Source: Quercus robur (taxonomy: Eukaryota > Streptophyta > Magnoliopsida > Fagales > Fagaceae). Taken from it: 64,000 nucleotides of DNA. The notes under the pieces were generated by a model. It was not told the DNA's origin, ran no database searches, and was given only the letters and a program-made list of their open reading frames with translations. Location: the NCBI RefSeq assembly GCF_932294415.1, contig NC_065535.1, positions 92,768,862 through 92,832,861 on the forward strand. Reading direction: 5' to 3'. The position numbers and the translations under genes were made by a program. Shown here piece by piece: positions 36,691 to 50,597 of this stretch. Every line of letters begins with the position of its first letter. Position 1 is the first letter of the stretch.

Positions 36691-37390
36691 AGGTAAAAAG
36701 CCTAGTGAGTCCATGTCCATGGGTCTGTGACTGTCCCAGTTTGATGAAAGGAAGGAGAAGAGATTTTGGATTTTAGGGAGAGTGTTTTACATGGGTTTGT
36801 GATTGTCCCTGTTTAATGAAATAAGCAAAATTCTGAATCAAACTAAAAAGATTTGATTTGGGTTTTCTAAAAGAAAACAACTAATATGTTAGTCTAGGTG
36901 GCAGTTAATGTGGCAAATTTTTTTATTTTTTATTTAGGTCGTCTAACACGTTAGATTTTTTCATCCAAGAGATAACAACAAAGACTAAATTAACATGGCA
37001 TTGAAAAATTAGGGACCAAATTGACACAATTGAAAGATTAGGGACTAAATTAAAATATAATGTAAAGGATAGGGACCAAATATGTAATTTACCCTTTATT
37101 TTTTATTTTTTGGAAAATTTAATGAATGCTTTGAAGTTTGAAAGTATTGGTTTATAAAATATTTTTTTTAATTTTTTATGGGAAAAGAAAAAAAAAACCA
37201 ATTTTTTTAATAACTTTTATATTCTCCATGAAAGTGGTATAAAAACTTTCATGAAACAATCCATCAGCAAATGTCTAAGAGCATTTAATTAATCGGATCC
37301 TTCTTTTTTATATGTTTTGGAAATCACATAGTCATTTAATTCTCCAAAATTTAGAAAGTTGTTCTAAACACTATATATAGTTGGTTGGCT

Positions 37391-37794
37391 GGAATCAAGA
37401 AATTATAGGGTGATTATTCAAAATACTTGTGTTGTACCATGTATCTTTTTTTTTTTTTTTTTTTTTTTGATAAGACCATGTATCTCTTTAGGTAGATTCC
37501 ATTGAGTGGTGAGTGTGTTTAGTCTTATATCCTTGGTATTTTCCTTTGGGTGGGGATTATTTTGCATCCCTTTGGATTTTCCCTAGGCAGTGAGCTTATT
37601 ATACTTTTGAGTGAGTACCATTTCTTGTTTTCTTCAATTAGGAAATTTTCCGATATTATTTGGTTAAGTCCAAAACAGTTAAAGTTAATGGCAGAAGTCC
37701 ATATTTTAGATTAGTATGTTAGGCCTAGAACGATGAAGATTCACATCAACATAAGGATATAAATGGAACATGATCATCTCAAATTCACTTTAAA
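37391..37794. other. spacer between copy B 3' flank and relic D
   Basis: T-rich DNA with a T run at 37448-37468; no gene or clear repeat is seen. Confidence 0.5.
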
Positions 37795-39278
37795 TGGAGA
37801 ATGTCCTTTTAATGGTTACTTAATGTTTTGTTTCTTAGATTTGATAGTATATAAAATGTCACATCATTTAAATGTGGATACACTTTTAAATTTAGTTCTT
37901 CTATGGGCGCATCAATATGTCACAACAAGCTGAGCTGTTAACTTTCTATCGTCAAAATAAAATAGTACACATGTCTCCACCACAACTGAAAATAATTGTG
38001 TCGTGAAAATATTATATCATTTTGTTGTGGCTTTTGGAATTTTTCATATATAATTTTTTTTTTAGAGGGCCCCTTTTTTTTTTTTTTTTTTTTTTGAGAA
38101 AACTATACCCATATTTAATTTAGATCATGAAAAATAAATTTATTTCAAATATATATGAAATGAATGAACGGAAAACGGAAGAAAGGACAAGGACATGCTT
38201 AGGATTCATAAGGAAGATACAGTAAGGACAAAAACGATTCTTTGAAAAAAAGATTAGGCATGTAGGAATGAAAAATTAAAATTATTTTATTATTTAGCTT
38301 ATATTTGCTATTATTTATAGACCCTACTGCATTTTTTAATACTATTCATGAGCCACACTATATTATTTCAACTAACTTTTACCTTTATCTACAGTATTTT
38401 TAGTAATAAGTTTTCAACTTCAACAAAATAAGCGGTATCCAAACAGACTGACATCAACAAAATCGAGTTTTTTTTTTTTTGCTGAAATTAAACAAAATGA
38501 AAATGATCAAGTTAGCAGGGTGGAAAAGGACAAACAAAAAATGATCTACAACTTCAAGTGGTGCAAACGTAGTACACGTGCATCAAAAACAAAAAAAAAC
38601 GAAGTCCACGTGAAAATAAAATACCCCCCCCCCCTCCAAAAAATTTCCCAACCTTTTCTTAGTTTTTTGAACATGCTAACTAGTGTTCTTAGAAAATTCG
38701 TTAAAAATCTATTTTAGAAAAGTTTTAACATCACTTTTATGGGAAATAAAAAAAAAAAAAACTGTCAAAATATTTTTTTTTTCTTTTCCCATAAAAAATT
38801 TCTTTAACTGGATTGTTAACCAATATCCTAAGGGTACTCGTTAGCATGACCCAAGTTTTTTTAAGTCCAATATTCATTTTTCTATTAAAAAAAAAAAAAA
38901 CCCAATAGACCTCTATTATTATTTTTTTTATATATAGGAATAGACATCTATTATTGTACTAAAAAAAAATTATTCTAAAAATAAATAAAAAATAAAACAA
39001 AAATTGGCCCAAAACAAAACTTCATGCTTCATTTCCAATTTCAAGAAAAGTTTTAATTTTTGTTTCTCTTCTAAAGCACTGCCAGCCCAGCCCAGCCCAA
39101 CCTAGTCCCAAATCCCAACTCAAACAAAACAAAATCCTCATTAATCTCATCTCTCACAACTCCTTATAGTATGATAAAAAAAAAAAAGTTAAAAAACTTT
39201 TTTTTCCTTCTCACATTGTGACGCCGCAGCCACTGCTAGCCCACTCCCTAGCCTTCATCGCCCCAACGTTAAGCCCTC

Positions 39279-39280
<2 letters not shown>

Positions 39281-39331
<51 letters not shown>
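39281..39331. repeat. (CT)n microsatellite, about 25 units
   Basis: Perfect CT run immediately followed by CAACTTAATAC. Confidence 0.95.
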
Positions 39332-39334
<3 letters not shown>

Positions 39335-39426
39335 TTAATACTGAATAGCTAAATAGAAATATGTGTATGTGACGTCCCTTTGCCAACAATGAATGTATGC
39401 TTATTTAATTTTGTCTTTTTGTGTTT

Positions 39427-39606
39427 TTTTTTTTTTTTACAAGATAGAATTCTACTTTAACCTAATCTAAGTGTATATGTGTGTGAAGCTCCCTCCTGGA
39501 AACTTGAACCCGGCCCTTGCCCCCCACACCCCACAAGCACTAATACCTGTGGAGTGACCATCGCACCAAGGGTGTGCGATGGATAAAAAGGAAAAAATAT
39601 ATATGA
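39427..39606 (-). mobile_element. Au-like tRNA-derived SINE
   Basis: On the minus strand it reads GGTGCGATGGTCACTCCACAG (A-box region), then GGGTTCAAGTTTCC (B-box), then 'cacacacatatacacttaga' and an A tail (T run at the left on the + strand). A 14-bp direct repeat GTCTTTTTGTGTTT flanks it (39413-39426 and 39607-39620). The layout matches the widespread plant Au SINE type, assigned from memory of its typical structure. Confidence 0.82.
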
Positions 39607-41165
39607 GTCTTTTTGTGTTTATTATTATTGTATTTCTTTATACTTATCCTAATGATTCTGTGACTTTGCCTTTTTTGTGTTGTTTGTCTCTTGAGCAGGG
39701 GTGGGTGGGGCTTTGTGCAGTTGGGTAGTAAAGTAAGTAAATTATAAAAGAAAAAATTAATCTAAGGAAGGCAATTGTGGTGAGTATTTTTTTTTTTTTC
39801 AACCATCACATTACGCAAAGTAGTGGGGTGTTGCTAATTTATTTGGTTTAGTTCTATGTTTATACTTTTGTTTAATTTGTTTGTTTAATTTTATTTTTTT
39901 TTATCATAAAGGGCCATTATTTAATTAAAGATGTATTTATAATTCAAGCAAAAATGAATTTTATATGATAATTTATTATATCTTTCTCCCAAGTTAGTTT
40001 ATGATTTTTTGAATGGATTTTTTTTTTTTTTTTTTTTTTGGATTTGAAATTAGGTGCCGAATAATGAACAAATGACAAAAAATTGATGCATTCTTTAAGA
40101 AAAAAGATATTAGTCATTCAAAACTTAGGACACTTGTAGAAACAAATATTGATACTTCAATGCCAAATGAGTGTTTCTTCAAATGTTCAAGAATTAAATC
40201 TAAAGAAATAGACTGTGATCACGTGAACAAATATATAAATTCTCTATCAACAAACAAGATGAAATCTAACATGCTTATCTCATAGTCAATCCATATCAAC
40301 TTAAAGATATAGAGTATCCATACAAAGAACCGGATAATTATCGTCATAGTTTTCAAGCTTTGTGGTTTGAATCACATTCAAATTGGTTGGAATTTTCACC
40401 TTCAAAGGATGCAATCTATTGTCTGAAGCATTCCAACATATAGATCGCTACTTCAAATCTGCCCTCCCAAGTAATAATTCCTAGCTATGCCCTTGCTTGA
40501 GTGTACCACAAAAAACTTTACAACTTTTGCCACAGCTCATCATATGGTGAGTTGTGAGTAGTGGAGAAAAAAAGTTGTGATGTTTTTTGTGATACTAACA
40601 TTTCTCGTATATACTCAATCATAGGCTACCTTCAATTAATTTTAAACTTGTCTATAAATATGGAGTGCTCAACCTCCCCATTTTTCTCACCATCTAGAGT
40701 TTCCTTCTAAGTTATTCTCAAAAAAAAAAAAAAAAAAAAAAAATCTAAGTTTGTTTTCAAAAAGAAAAATACAGATTTCCTTAGTTCTATAAATATAGTG
40801 GAAATTGCTATATTTTACGGTTCTTTCTGGCCTCAAATACATTTACAGGTACACGAAATTCATTGCTGCCATAATTTTTTTTTTTTTTTTTTTTTTTTTT
40901 GTTGAGAAAAACCAGAAATTTTTTTTAATGAATAAAAGTATGTTTGTTAAACATCTGACTTCTCTACTTGACTTTGCTCTAACAGTGACAAATATATAGT
41001 TAATGGGGTGATTAACAAAAAGATAATGTGAAAATTATGTTAGTAAATAATCATCATAACACATTGCTTTCTCCTTTCTCTATATCTTAAATTTATCCTA
41101 TTGTTGCTTTTTTTGAGAGAAAATTGATAGTAGACTTTGTTTGTTCATAATCACGTTATACAATT

Positions 41166-41263
41166 TTTTTTTTTTTTTTTGCTGGGTAATTAAGGGGAAT
41201 AGAACTCCCGAGCTCATAGGTTAAAACTTAACCGGGTGTCACTAGGCTACAAGGCCCAGTGCC
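41166..41263 (-). mobile_element. short tRNA-derived SINE
   Basis: A 17-bp target duplication with one mismatch (AATCA[C/T]GTTATACAATT, 41149-41165 and 41264-41280) flanks a 98-bp element. Minus-strand reading: head GGCACTGGGCCTTGTAGCC with A-box TAGCCTAGTGA, B-box GGGAGTTCTATTCC, then an A tail (T run 41166-41180). Confidence 0.85.
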
Positions 41264-41748
41264 AATCATGTTATACAATTGAGAAAAGATAAAAATGACA
41301 CTCTTCAAACCAAATTATGCATTCTTTTTCTTTAATACAACACTAACAAGTGCTAATGCAGCTCTAATACATCGCAAAGAACTTTTACAAATTAGAATAA
41401 TATCTTGAAGTATCCTCGTGACTTTTACAAAGGAAATGATACAAACATGACCAAACATATATAACTAAAGCATTTTCAATACTAATATGGGATGTCAGCT
41501 TAAGTTTGGAATTAGATAGAGAGACAGTAGCGGGAGAACTCGACTTGGCCCATCATTTTCAATACTAAATGTTCACCAATTGGCTGTCACATTCATACCA
41601 AGTTCTTAATTAACTCATGGTTGCCAATTAGCAAGGGTGCTGGCATGGCAATTCTACTTCAATTATTACACAACATTTCATGACACGTGCCCTACTAGAG
41701 TATGATAATTTGGTAAGAACATCCCCCACGAGATATTTAGGTGGTGAG

Positions 41749-41875
41749 TTTATCGGTTTCGGTTTAGAATGTGACCTAAATTCAGAAGTTCTAAATTCAA
41801 TTCAGGTTTATCGGTTTCGGTTTAGAATGTGACCTAAATTCAGAAGTTCTAAATTCAATTCAGATTTATCGGTTT
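41749..41875. repeat. 58-bp tandem duplication
   Basis: 'tttatcggtttcggtttaga' ... 'aaattcaattcag' occurs at 41749-41806 and 41807-41864, then a partial third start. It lies in relic D. Confidence 0.9.
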
Positions 41876-41982
41876 TCAAAATGACAATTGTGTTTTGTAG
41901 ATAGAAGTTAGGGATGCTTATTGCATTTATCATATACGAAAAGTAATGCTTTCTTTAGTTTTTATCATCATTATATTTTTTA

Positions 41983-43521
41983 GGCAAAAATACAAAATAC
42001 ACCCTCTAACTTTGAGTATAATTCATTTTAGTTCTCTAACTTTACTTTCGTTTATTTCAGATCTCTAACTTTCAAACTTAAGGTCCGTTTGAGAACTGCT
42101 TATGTTGCTGAAACTGAAAACTTTTTGTTGGAAAAAAAAAAAAAAATGCTAAAATGCAAAACTGACCCTCTAACTTTGCTTTCGTTCATTTCAATCCTCT
42201 AAGTTTTAGATTTATTCAATTAAGGCTTTTCCGTTAACTTTTATTTTAAAAAAATTTAAAATCTAGAAAATATTTTTCAATCATTAATTAAAAATTTTCA
42301 ATTAAAAAAATTTGAAGAAAAATTTATAATATTAAAAAATTAACCCCAACATATAATAAAAGTTGATGTAAACTTTAATTGAATAAACTTGAAAATTAGA
42401 GGACTGAAATAAACAAAAGCAAATTTAGAGGACTGAACTGAAATATGAAAAAATTTAGAAAGTCAGTTTTGCAATTTACCAAAAAAATAAAACTAAAAGT
42501 TGACTTTTGGAGAATACAACCCACTTAACAGTGCAATAGAACCCACTTTAGGAGCAAAAATAAACTAAAAAATAAAATAAACTAACTTTTTCTTAAATCC
42601 CTAACGCAGTCTTATTCAATTTCAATTAAAACTTTCTGTTAGTTTCTATTACATTGCTCCATTAGGACCCCAGAAAACCATGGCATTTTTTTTTTCTTTC
42701 TCTTTTTCTGATTTTCTTTATTTTTAATTACCGGAAATTAATTTATGTAATTTCAGTAAAGCTGTTCGCACTCTCTCCTCTGTTCCAGCCGCCCAAGTAC
42801 CCAACCTATTAGTTGTCTCTTCCGTTAATAAGTAATAACTAGAAACAACAAATCATTCAAATCCCATTACTTTCATGCACAAAAACCACAAAGTAGATGC
42901 ATAAAAGCAACTTCATTTAAATGGGTACCTTTCAAAATAAGCAATAAAACAAAAACTTTGAGCCATTCCCATCAGTCCCACCAAAGATCTGAATGTCTAA
43001 GAATCATATTGAGCAGTAGATCAAAAGATATGAGCAGTAAATGGAAAGATCTAAATGTCTAAGAAGCAACAAAACTTTGGGTCTTGAAGATAAACCCAAA
43101 AATGGGGGAAGCCCAACAGCAACAAATTTGAAACGAAAAAAAATGTTCAATGAAATCAACCGCCGGCAGAGGCAAACATAGAGGGAAAGGAAGGTGAGCT
43201 TGTTCGATATTGTGGACCGTGAACGAGACCTTCTTTTTTTTTTTTTTTTGAGAGGGTGAACGAGACCTTCGGTAATTAATTTTTTTAGTTCGTTAATTGC
43301 AAATAATAATTAAAAATTAATTCCGGTAATTAAAAATAAATATAAATCATTAAAAATGCAAAATTGTGTCGTTTTCAAGACCCTTAGGACGGAGCAGATT
43401 AACAGAACAAAGCTGTAATTGAATAAATTTAAAAGTTAAAGACTTGAAATGAATTAAAGTAAAATTAGAGTATTAAAATGAATTATAGTCAAAGTTAGAG
43501 AATGAGTTTTGAATTTTGACC
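41983..43521. mobile_element. second Mutator-like element, 1539 bp, with nested copy
   Basis: The termini are inverted: left GGCAAAAATACAAAATACAC then 'ctctaactttg'; right, read on the minus strand, GGTCAAAATTCAAAACTCAT then 'ctctaactttg'. A perfect 9-bp duplication TATTTTTTA flanks it (41974-41982 and 43522-43530). A related smaller inverted pair (about 42146-42480, AAAATGCAAAACTGAC) is nested inside a hAT-like MITE within it. No transposase or clear captured gene is seen. Confidence 0.83.
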
Positions 43522-44180
43522 TATTTTTTATATATACTTGTATATATTTATGCATGTAATTAAAGTGATGTGTACCTGTGAATAATTAAATCATAGGAAT
43601 TTCATATTCTTTAATAAGAAATCACTCTTATCCTAGTTGGATAGTAAGAAGTCTATTTAAATTTAAGGCAAACATGCTCAAAATTGGTTATCTTCAATCA
43701 AAACTAGGGTTTGACCCTAAATATGAGAAATTCATCATTTCGAAGTCTGATCAAGGTCAACAAACCTAGTGAAACCATATTTTTGGGGTCTTTTGGTAGA
43801 ATAATATTTTTGGTACATCCATGTATTGCATGAAATATTTTGAGAAAATTAATCAGGGGTCCAAAATGGGGTGTTGTCACTAACCAATTTGTCATTCCCC
43901 CCTTTTGGAATTCTGTTGAGGCAAACCCAAAAGTATCTTTCAATATTATGAAATTAACATTACATAAAAAGAAACATTTCATATAATCTATTTGATAAAC
44001 AATAATATGTCTAGATTTTATCTCTAGTATGTGAAATAATATTTATTTGGTACATATACATTTGCGATTCCATAAATGTATTTTATTTATTATTTAATAT
44101 ATTAGTAGGAACAACAAAATATGTTGTTACTTTTATTTTACATAACTACAAAACATTATATTTAAATGACTAGGATCTAA

Positions 44181-47100
44181 TTAATTATTGAAAGGGATAA
44201 GGATAGTGTTTTTTCCAATTTTTGACTTGAAAATTTCTTCCAACTCTGTAGAAACATTCAGGGAGGCTTCAATCACCATAGGAGATAATGCTTGCCATAC
44301 TGATGCCTTACTAGCTAAATTCTCGAAGGCAGGCCTGCAGAACATTTAAAAGGGGAAGAGAGAGATGTTAAAAAATATTTTATTGTATAAAATATTTTGA
44401 CAAATTTAACCAAAAAAAAAAAAATTGCCATCCAATTTTAAATTAGTATGATTGGATTAGTTATCTCATTCAATTGGCAGGACAAGGTACACAATGGAAA
44501 CAACTAAATTACACTTCAACTCATAAAGTTTGAAGTTATTTTCATTTTGGTCCCTTAAGTTTGAGATGATTCATTTTGTTCCACTAATTTGATTTTGTTT
44601 TCAAAGTGTTCATTATGTTTATCTTCATTACAAATTTGACCTTTAAAAGAGAGGGGGAACAAAAAGAAGACAATAATTAATGTCATTTTATTGGCATTTA
44701 ATGGTCATATCAATCATAGAGATGGATAGAAAGATCATTTTGAAAATTAAATCATAGAGATTAATTAGATCAGCCACGTAGATAGATAGTGTGACCATTT
44801 TGAAGATGGAATCAAATTTGATGAACTAAAATCAAGAAGAAAATAAAAACCTTAAAATTAAAAAACGAAAATGAAAACAACCGTAAAATTTAGAAGTGTA
44901 ATTAGTCTATAGAAAATGGTAAAAGATGACTAATGCTTACTTCTTAGATGTTGTTATAGAGAAACATTCCAGTCCATCTCCACCTGCAAGTTTGGCAACC
45001 ACAAAAAATCTTGGTACAACAAGCAAGTGACCAGGCTTCACTTCAGTGTCCAAGACTTGCTTACCATTAATGCCCACAATTTGAATCTGACCAATCCCTT
45101 TCACAACATAAATCAATTGAACTGAAGAATCAGTAGTATACGTTGGTGAAAACATTGCATTAGCATCAAGTCTAACGAGTTTGGTGCTCAGCTCAACTTG
45201 ATCAAGAAAAGGAAACTTGGCTTCTGTCAATGTAGTGACTTGTCCACCATTCTTGACACGAATATCAGGCAATGCAGCTTCAATGTTATAGAGCAATTTA
45301 TTAGTATAGTTTTCGTTTGGTTTAGGCATAGTTTTTCCTCCTTGTAGCTTAATTATCAGAACCCCAGTTTGGCTTTTTGCGAGCTTATTTGCTTCATCTT
45401 TATTCATTTTATAAGCTCTATTAAGGAACTCTGGAGAGAAACCTCCCATGATACCTAGAGCCCCACTTAAAAAGAAGTAGGTGAATTCGCCAGGAATATA
45501 TGACTTTGAAGTTTCACCTAAGAATACTATAACCAATTCAGAATCTCCATCATTGAACCACCATGAGACTGCTCCCATTACCACAGGTATGACATCTCCT
45601 TTCTTGAGTTTCAATATCACCTCCTTTGATGTTTTAGGGAATACCATTCCAACAATTCCATCACCACCTGCACCAGTTAACAGTCAATGATATATATTAG
45701 GGAATGGTAAGAAGCTTATGGATTATCAAAAGAAATCATCAAATATTGGCCGGTTGGACGATGAGTTTCGCATAATGTAATTTTCGATAACTTGTTTGTT
45801 TCCAACATTTTACCAAATAGGTTTCTCAAAAAAAAAAAAAAATCATTTTACCAAATAAGTAATAAATTAACTTATATATATATATATATTTGATACAAAG
45901 AAATAGCATTTTAACCTTTAGCCAAATTATTCCATCCGTGTGTTCCAGTTAGCTCAACTGGTAAAGTCTCTGATGGTTGTATAAGAGATCTGGGGTTCAA
46001 TCCTCACCTACACCAAAAACTGATTGGTGTCTTGATCTTATGATAAAGAGTTATCATCAGAAACGGATGTTATAGGTTGAAACTCTCTAAAAAAAAAAAA
46101 AAAAAAAAAAAAAAACTATTCCATCCATTCAGGGCAGAGTTAGAATTTTTTGTTTGAGGGCCAAATTTTGGTATTAATATAATAATCATATTTTGGTATT
46201 AATATAATAATCATGAATCAAGATAAGTCATCACATACACGCATAAACAAACATACACATATATATAAATATTAATATTTTGATACTAGAATAGGTCATA
46301 ATTTATAAATATATTATATATAAAATTAACAATTTTCACATATGTATATTTGTAAAATAAATTTTTAGAAAATTTTATCATCTTTTAAATTCTAATGAGT
46401 ATACAAAAACTATCTAGTTGGATATTAAACATATACAAAAAACGAATCTGAGAAAACAAAAACTATCTTGTCTCCATAACTACTAGACCGATTGACAAAT
46501 TTTATTGGTTTTTAAGAGCATCATTGAACTAACTCAAACATTTGGGAAACTTCTATATATTTTTGTTGCTAAATATTTAAAGTTTTTAATAATTATACAT
46601 AATATAAAAGAATTTTATATTATTTGGGGACCATGGCCCCCAAACCTTGCCATAGATCTACCCTACACCCATTGTCTATAAAACATTTTGAAAATATGTC
46701 TCATAAACCGATAATGTGGTCGATTGAATCTAAAACTTACAGATTTACTCACATCTGAAATTAATAAACCTACTCCTCAAGTATTTAGCGGGGACAATGT
46801 TCCTTCTAAATTATTATAAATTAGTAAGAACATGTCATATATATATATATATATATATATATTATGAAAACTAACTTGTAACCCCATATATATGCATGGA
46901 TATACATAAAAGATATACATTAAGATGTATAGTATAATTCTTACATATATAATTTAAATATTATTAACAGTCATTCTTATATATATATTTTTTAACTCAT
47001 TAAAAAGTCTTGTAAGAATATTATTAGGTAAAAAATGTAAATTGTCCATTTTAATTTTTTTTTTTTTTATGTTTATTAATTTTAGACTCTTTGGTTTTTG

Positions 47101-47827
47101 TACACAATAACTTAATTGGATAGATATTTATGTTGTGGTTTCACATTTGACTCCAAAATTAAGAAATAAAACTCTCTTTAAAAATAAATAATTTAAGACA
47201 TATGGTGCAAAATTGGATTTCAATTGTAAAATCTAATTGAATTTTCTCTAAGATTTGCCTATTAATATATATATATATAAATGTTGTGGTCCCAATTAAT
47301 GTCGTATATGTATTGAATTTGAATTGTAATTTCAGCACCACCGCTGATTGGGAGCCATGAGTTAATTAAGACCGTTGTATGGGAATGTCAAATGTGACCA
47401 ACTGCTAGTGCCAATAGAGTCAATAGACTTTTGGTGAACATTTGTCCATATACATTGGATTGACGTACAGCACCAGAAACTGATATATGAATAAGACAAT
47501 TGTACTGTCTTAGGAGATAGGATTGAGTTTACACATTATGGGTAAGGAATTCCTACATGTTTTGGACTTGGCGGTGAAAGCAGAAAATCACCAAACTCCT
47601 TTTTTAAGATAAAAATTATAATAAATTTTATTACAAATATTTACAAATTGACATGTTAATGAATGTGATTAACATTACTTCAACAATATAATAAACTAGA
47701 CGGTAACTCATATAATACACGAAAAAGGTTAATTAACATGATATAGATTTTTTCACTTTTTTCTTTTTGTGTTTAAATCTGAAATTCAATGATTATGATA
47801 GTTATTGATAGGTGTTTTTTATGATTG

Positions 47828-47861
<34 letters not shown>

Positions 47862-50560
47862 TTATTTATTTATTTATAAACAATATAATATAATTTTTTT
47901 TTTTTTTGAGAAGATCGTCATGTAATATTGTAAGATCTCAAATTTTTTTGTAACATAATATTATAAGATCAACCATAAGTGAAACGTTTGCGATTTTGTA
48001 TATACTAGTCAAGGCAACACGTGCAAGGCACGTGCTAGCCATGTGAAAAAAAAAAGTAGTGATTAAGATCAATTTTAGATTTTATTTGTATCACAAAATA
48101 AAAATAAAAATTATTTGATTTTTAAAATACAAAAAGATTTACATTAATAAAAAGAGACATTAATTTTAAGAATTTTGATAATTATGTTATAAAAAGTTAA
48201 TTTCAATCGTATAAGACCGTGATAGATCCCAGTCCAATATTTTATTATTTTATTTTGACCTATAACTTACATCTCAATAGTTGTGAATATATTGTAATAA
48301 CAACAAAATGTCACGACATTTTTAGTTGTGCTAGATCTCAGTATAATATTTTATTATTTTATTTTATTTTATTTTATTTTGACCCATAAGGAATTGACAC
48401 ATGCATCACAACATTTTCATAATATCTCTATGTATACATTGTACTTAGTTACAATGTAAATTTATATTTTAAACACAAAAAAATTGGCAAATTTTGTACA
48501 CATTTACAAAATTTGTATAATATTTACCATTTTTTGTGCAAATGTGTATAATATTAACCACTTTTGTGTATTTACAACGTAAACTTGCATTGCAAGTACA
48601 ATGTAAACATATAAAGATCTTAAAAAAACAAAAAACAAAAACAAAAACAAAGCTCAAACCAATTGACATACTTGAAGGGAAAAAAAAAAAAAAAAAAGAG
48701 AAAGTGCACCTCACTAATTGAATAAACCAAAAAAATACTATTCATGAGCCTTGGGCTCTTTTTATATAGTTAATAAATATGGCAGCTTACATAAATATTT
48801 AAAAAAAAACACAAATCGATAACTGGAAAAAAAAAAAAAAAAAAAAACTTTAGGCACTATATAAATTAATGTTAAAATGTTGTGGACTTAGCATTTTTTT
48901 ATTTGATTTATAAAAAACTGAGATCTCAGTAATTGTGAAAATATTGTGATAACAATAAGTGTTGTAACATTTTCTCAAAACATTTATTTTTAGTTGTGAT
49001 TGGTCATAGTCTCATATTTTATTATTTTATTTTGACTTGTAAGAAATTGACATGTCAATAATTGTGAAAATATTGTGAAATTTGTTGTGTCAGTATAACA
49101 ATATATATAACAGCTTATATAAATATTTAAAAAAAAAATACAAAACGATTACTAAAAAAAAAAAAAAAAACTTTAGGCACTATATCTACCATGCCAGTTG
49201 AATAAACCAAAAACACTACACAAAAAGTGTTGTAACATTTTCTCAAAATATTTATTTTTAGTTGGGGTTGGTCACAGTCTCATATTTTATTATTTTATTT
49301 CGGCTTGTAAGAAATTAACACGTCAATAATTATGAAAATATTGTGAAATTTGTTATGTCAGTATAACAATATATATACCAGCTTACATAAATATTTAAAG
49401 GAAAAAAAAACACAAACCGATTACTATAAAATAAAAAAAATAAAAAATAAAAACTTTAGGCACTGTAGCTACTGTGCCAATTGAATAAACCAAAAGCACT
49501 GCACAATAAGTTTTGTAACATTTTCTCAAAACATTTATTTTTAGTTGTGGCTGGTCACAGTCTCATATTTTATTATTTTATTTTGACTTGTAAGAAATTG
49601 ACACATCAATAATTGTGAAAATATTGTGAAATTTGTTGTGTCAGTATAACAATATATATACCAGCTTACATAAATATTTAAAAGAAAAGAAAAAAAAAAA
49701 ACAAACAAACAAACAAACTTTAGGCACTGTAGCTACCGTGCCAGTTGAATAAACCAAAAGCACTGCACAATAAGTGTTGTAACATTTTCTCAAAATATTT
49801 ATATTTAGTTGTGATTGGTCACAGTCTCATATTTTATTATTTTATTTCAACTTGTAAGAAATTGACACAGCAATAATTGTGAAAATATTGTGAAATTTGT
49901 TGTATCAGTATAACAATATATATACCAGCTTACATAAATATTTAAAAGGAAAAAAAAAAAACTGTAGCTACTATAGCTACAGTGCCACTTGGAACTGTAG
50001 TTACTGTTCAAAACTTGGGAAAAAAAAACGGCTCACGAAACCAAAGCACTGTAGCTATAGTGCTTTAGTGCATTCGCGCACGTCAATAATTGTGAAAATA
50101 TTGTGAAATTTGTTGTGTCAATATAACAATATATATACCAGCTTACATAAATATTTAAAAGGAAAAAAAAAAACACAAACTGATTACAGGAAAAAAAAAA
50201 GAAAAAAAAACTATAACTATTGTAGCTACAGTGCCACGTGGCACTGTAGTTACTGTTCAAAACTTGGGGGAAAAAAAAAAGTGGCTCACGAAACCAAAAC
50301 ACTGTAGCCACAGTGATTTAGTGCATTCACGCTTTTATATATATAGATTTATTTTTAGTTGTGGTTGGTCACAGTTTCATATTTTATTATTTTATTTTGA
50401 CTTATAAGAAATTAATACCTCAATAATTGTGAAAATATTATGAAATTTGTTGTATCAGTATAACAATATGTATAAAGGAAAAAAAATACAAACGGAAGAC
50501 TGAAAAAAGAAAAGAAAAAAACTGTAGCTATAGTGCCGCTTGGTACTGTAGCTACTGTTC

Positions 50561-50597
<37 letters not shown>

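Larger units (their letters stand above)
33935..37094. mobile_element. Mutator-like element (MULE), 3160 bp, non-autonomous
   Basis: Long terminal inverted repeats of about 190 bp: the left starts GGGTAAACTACATATTTGG, and the right, read on the other strand, starts GGGTAAATTACATATTTGG. They stay aligned through 'tgccacat' and beyond. The flanks are a perfect 9-bp duplication TTTATTTTT (33926-33934 and 37095-37103), the MULE hallmark, although AT-only. Copy A has the uninterrupted site (about 14900). No transposase is seen. The interior holds a hAT-like MITE (about 34755-35040), a captured exon-like piece (35246-35356) and an LTR fragment (about 36000-36690). The left end was later tandemly duplicated. 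Confidence 0.87.
37795..41900 (+). pseudogene. cupin copy D: promoter and intron relic without exons
   Basis: Scattered blocks match copy B in order and orientation: 37830-38060 with 26640-26870; 38100-38240 with 26890-27010; 38520-38600 with about 27130-27190; 40620-41060 with 27285-27610, including the TATA box and the 'cctcaaatacatttacaggt' leader. Later, 41590-41650 matches 29650-29720 (intron 1) and 41700-41790 matches 30215-30310. No trace of MEFDLTP exon 1, or of exons 2 and 3, was found. This is a fourth, decayed family member interrupted by a SINE at 39427, poly-T runs and a microsatellite. Confidence 0.65.

Noticed and set aside
45938..46010. Possible tRNA gene (A- and B-box present)
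   Set aside because: It has an A tail, a body and a 10-bp target duplication, and cannot fold as a full tRNA; it is a SINE head.
49897..50311. Short frames in the Helitron array
   Set aside because: They recur with each repeat unit and consist of Tyr/Ser/Lys low-complexity sequence; no protein signal.
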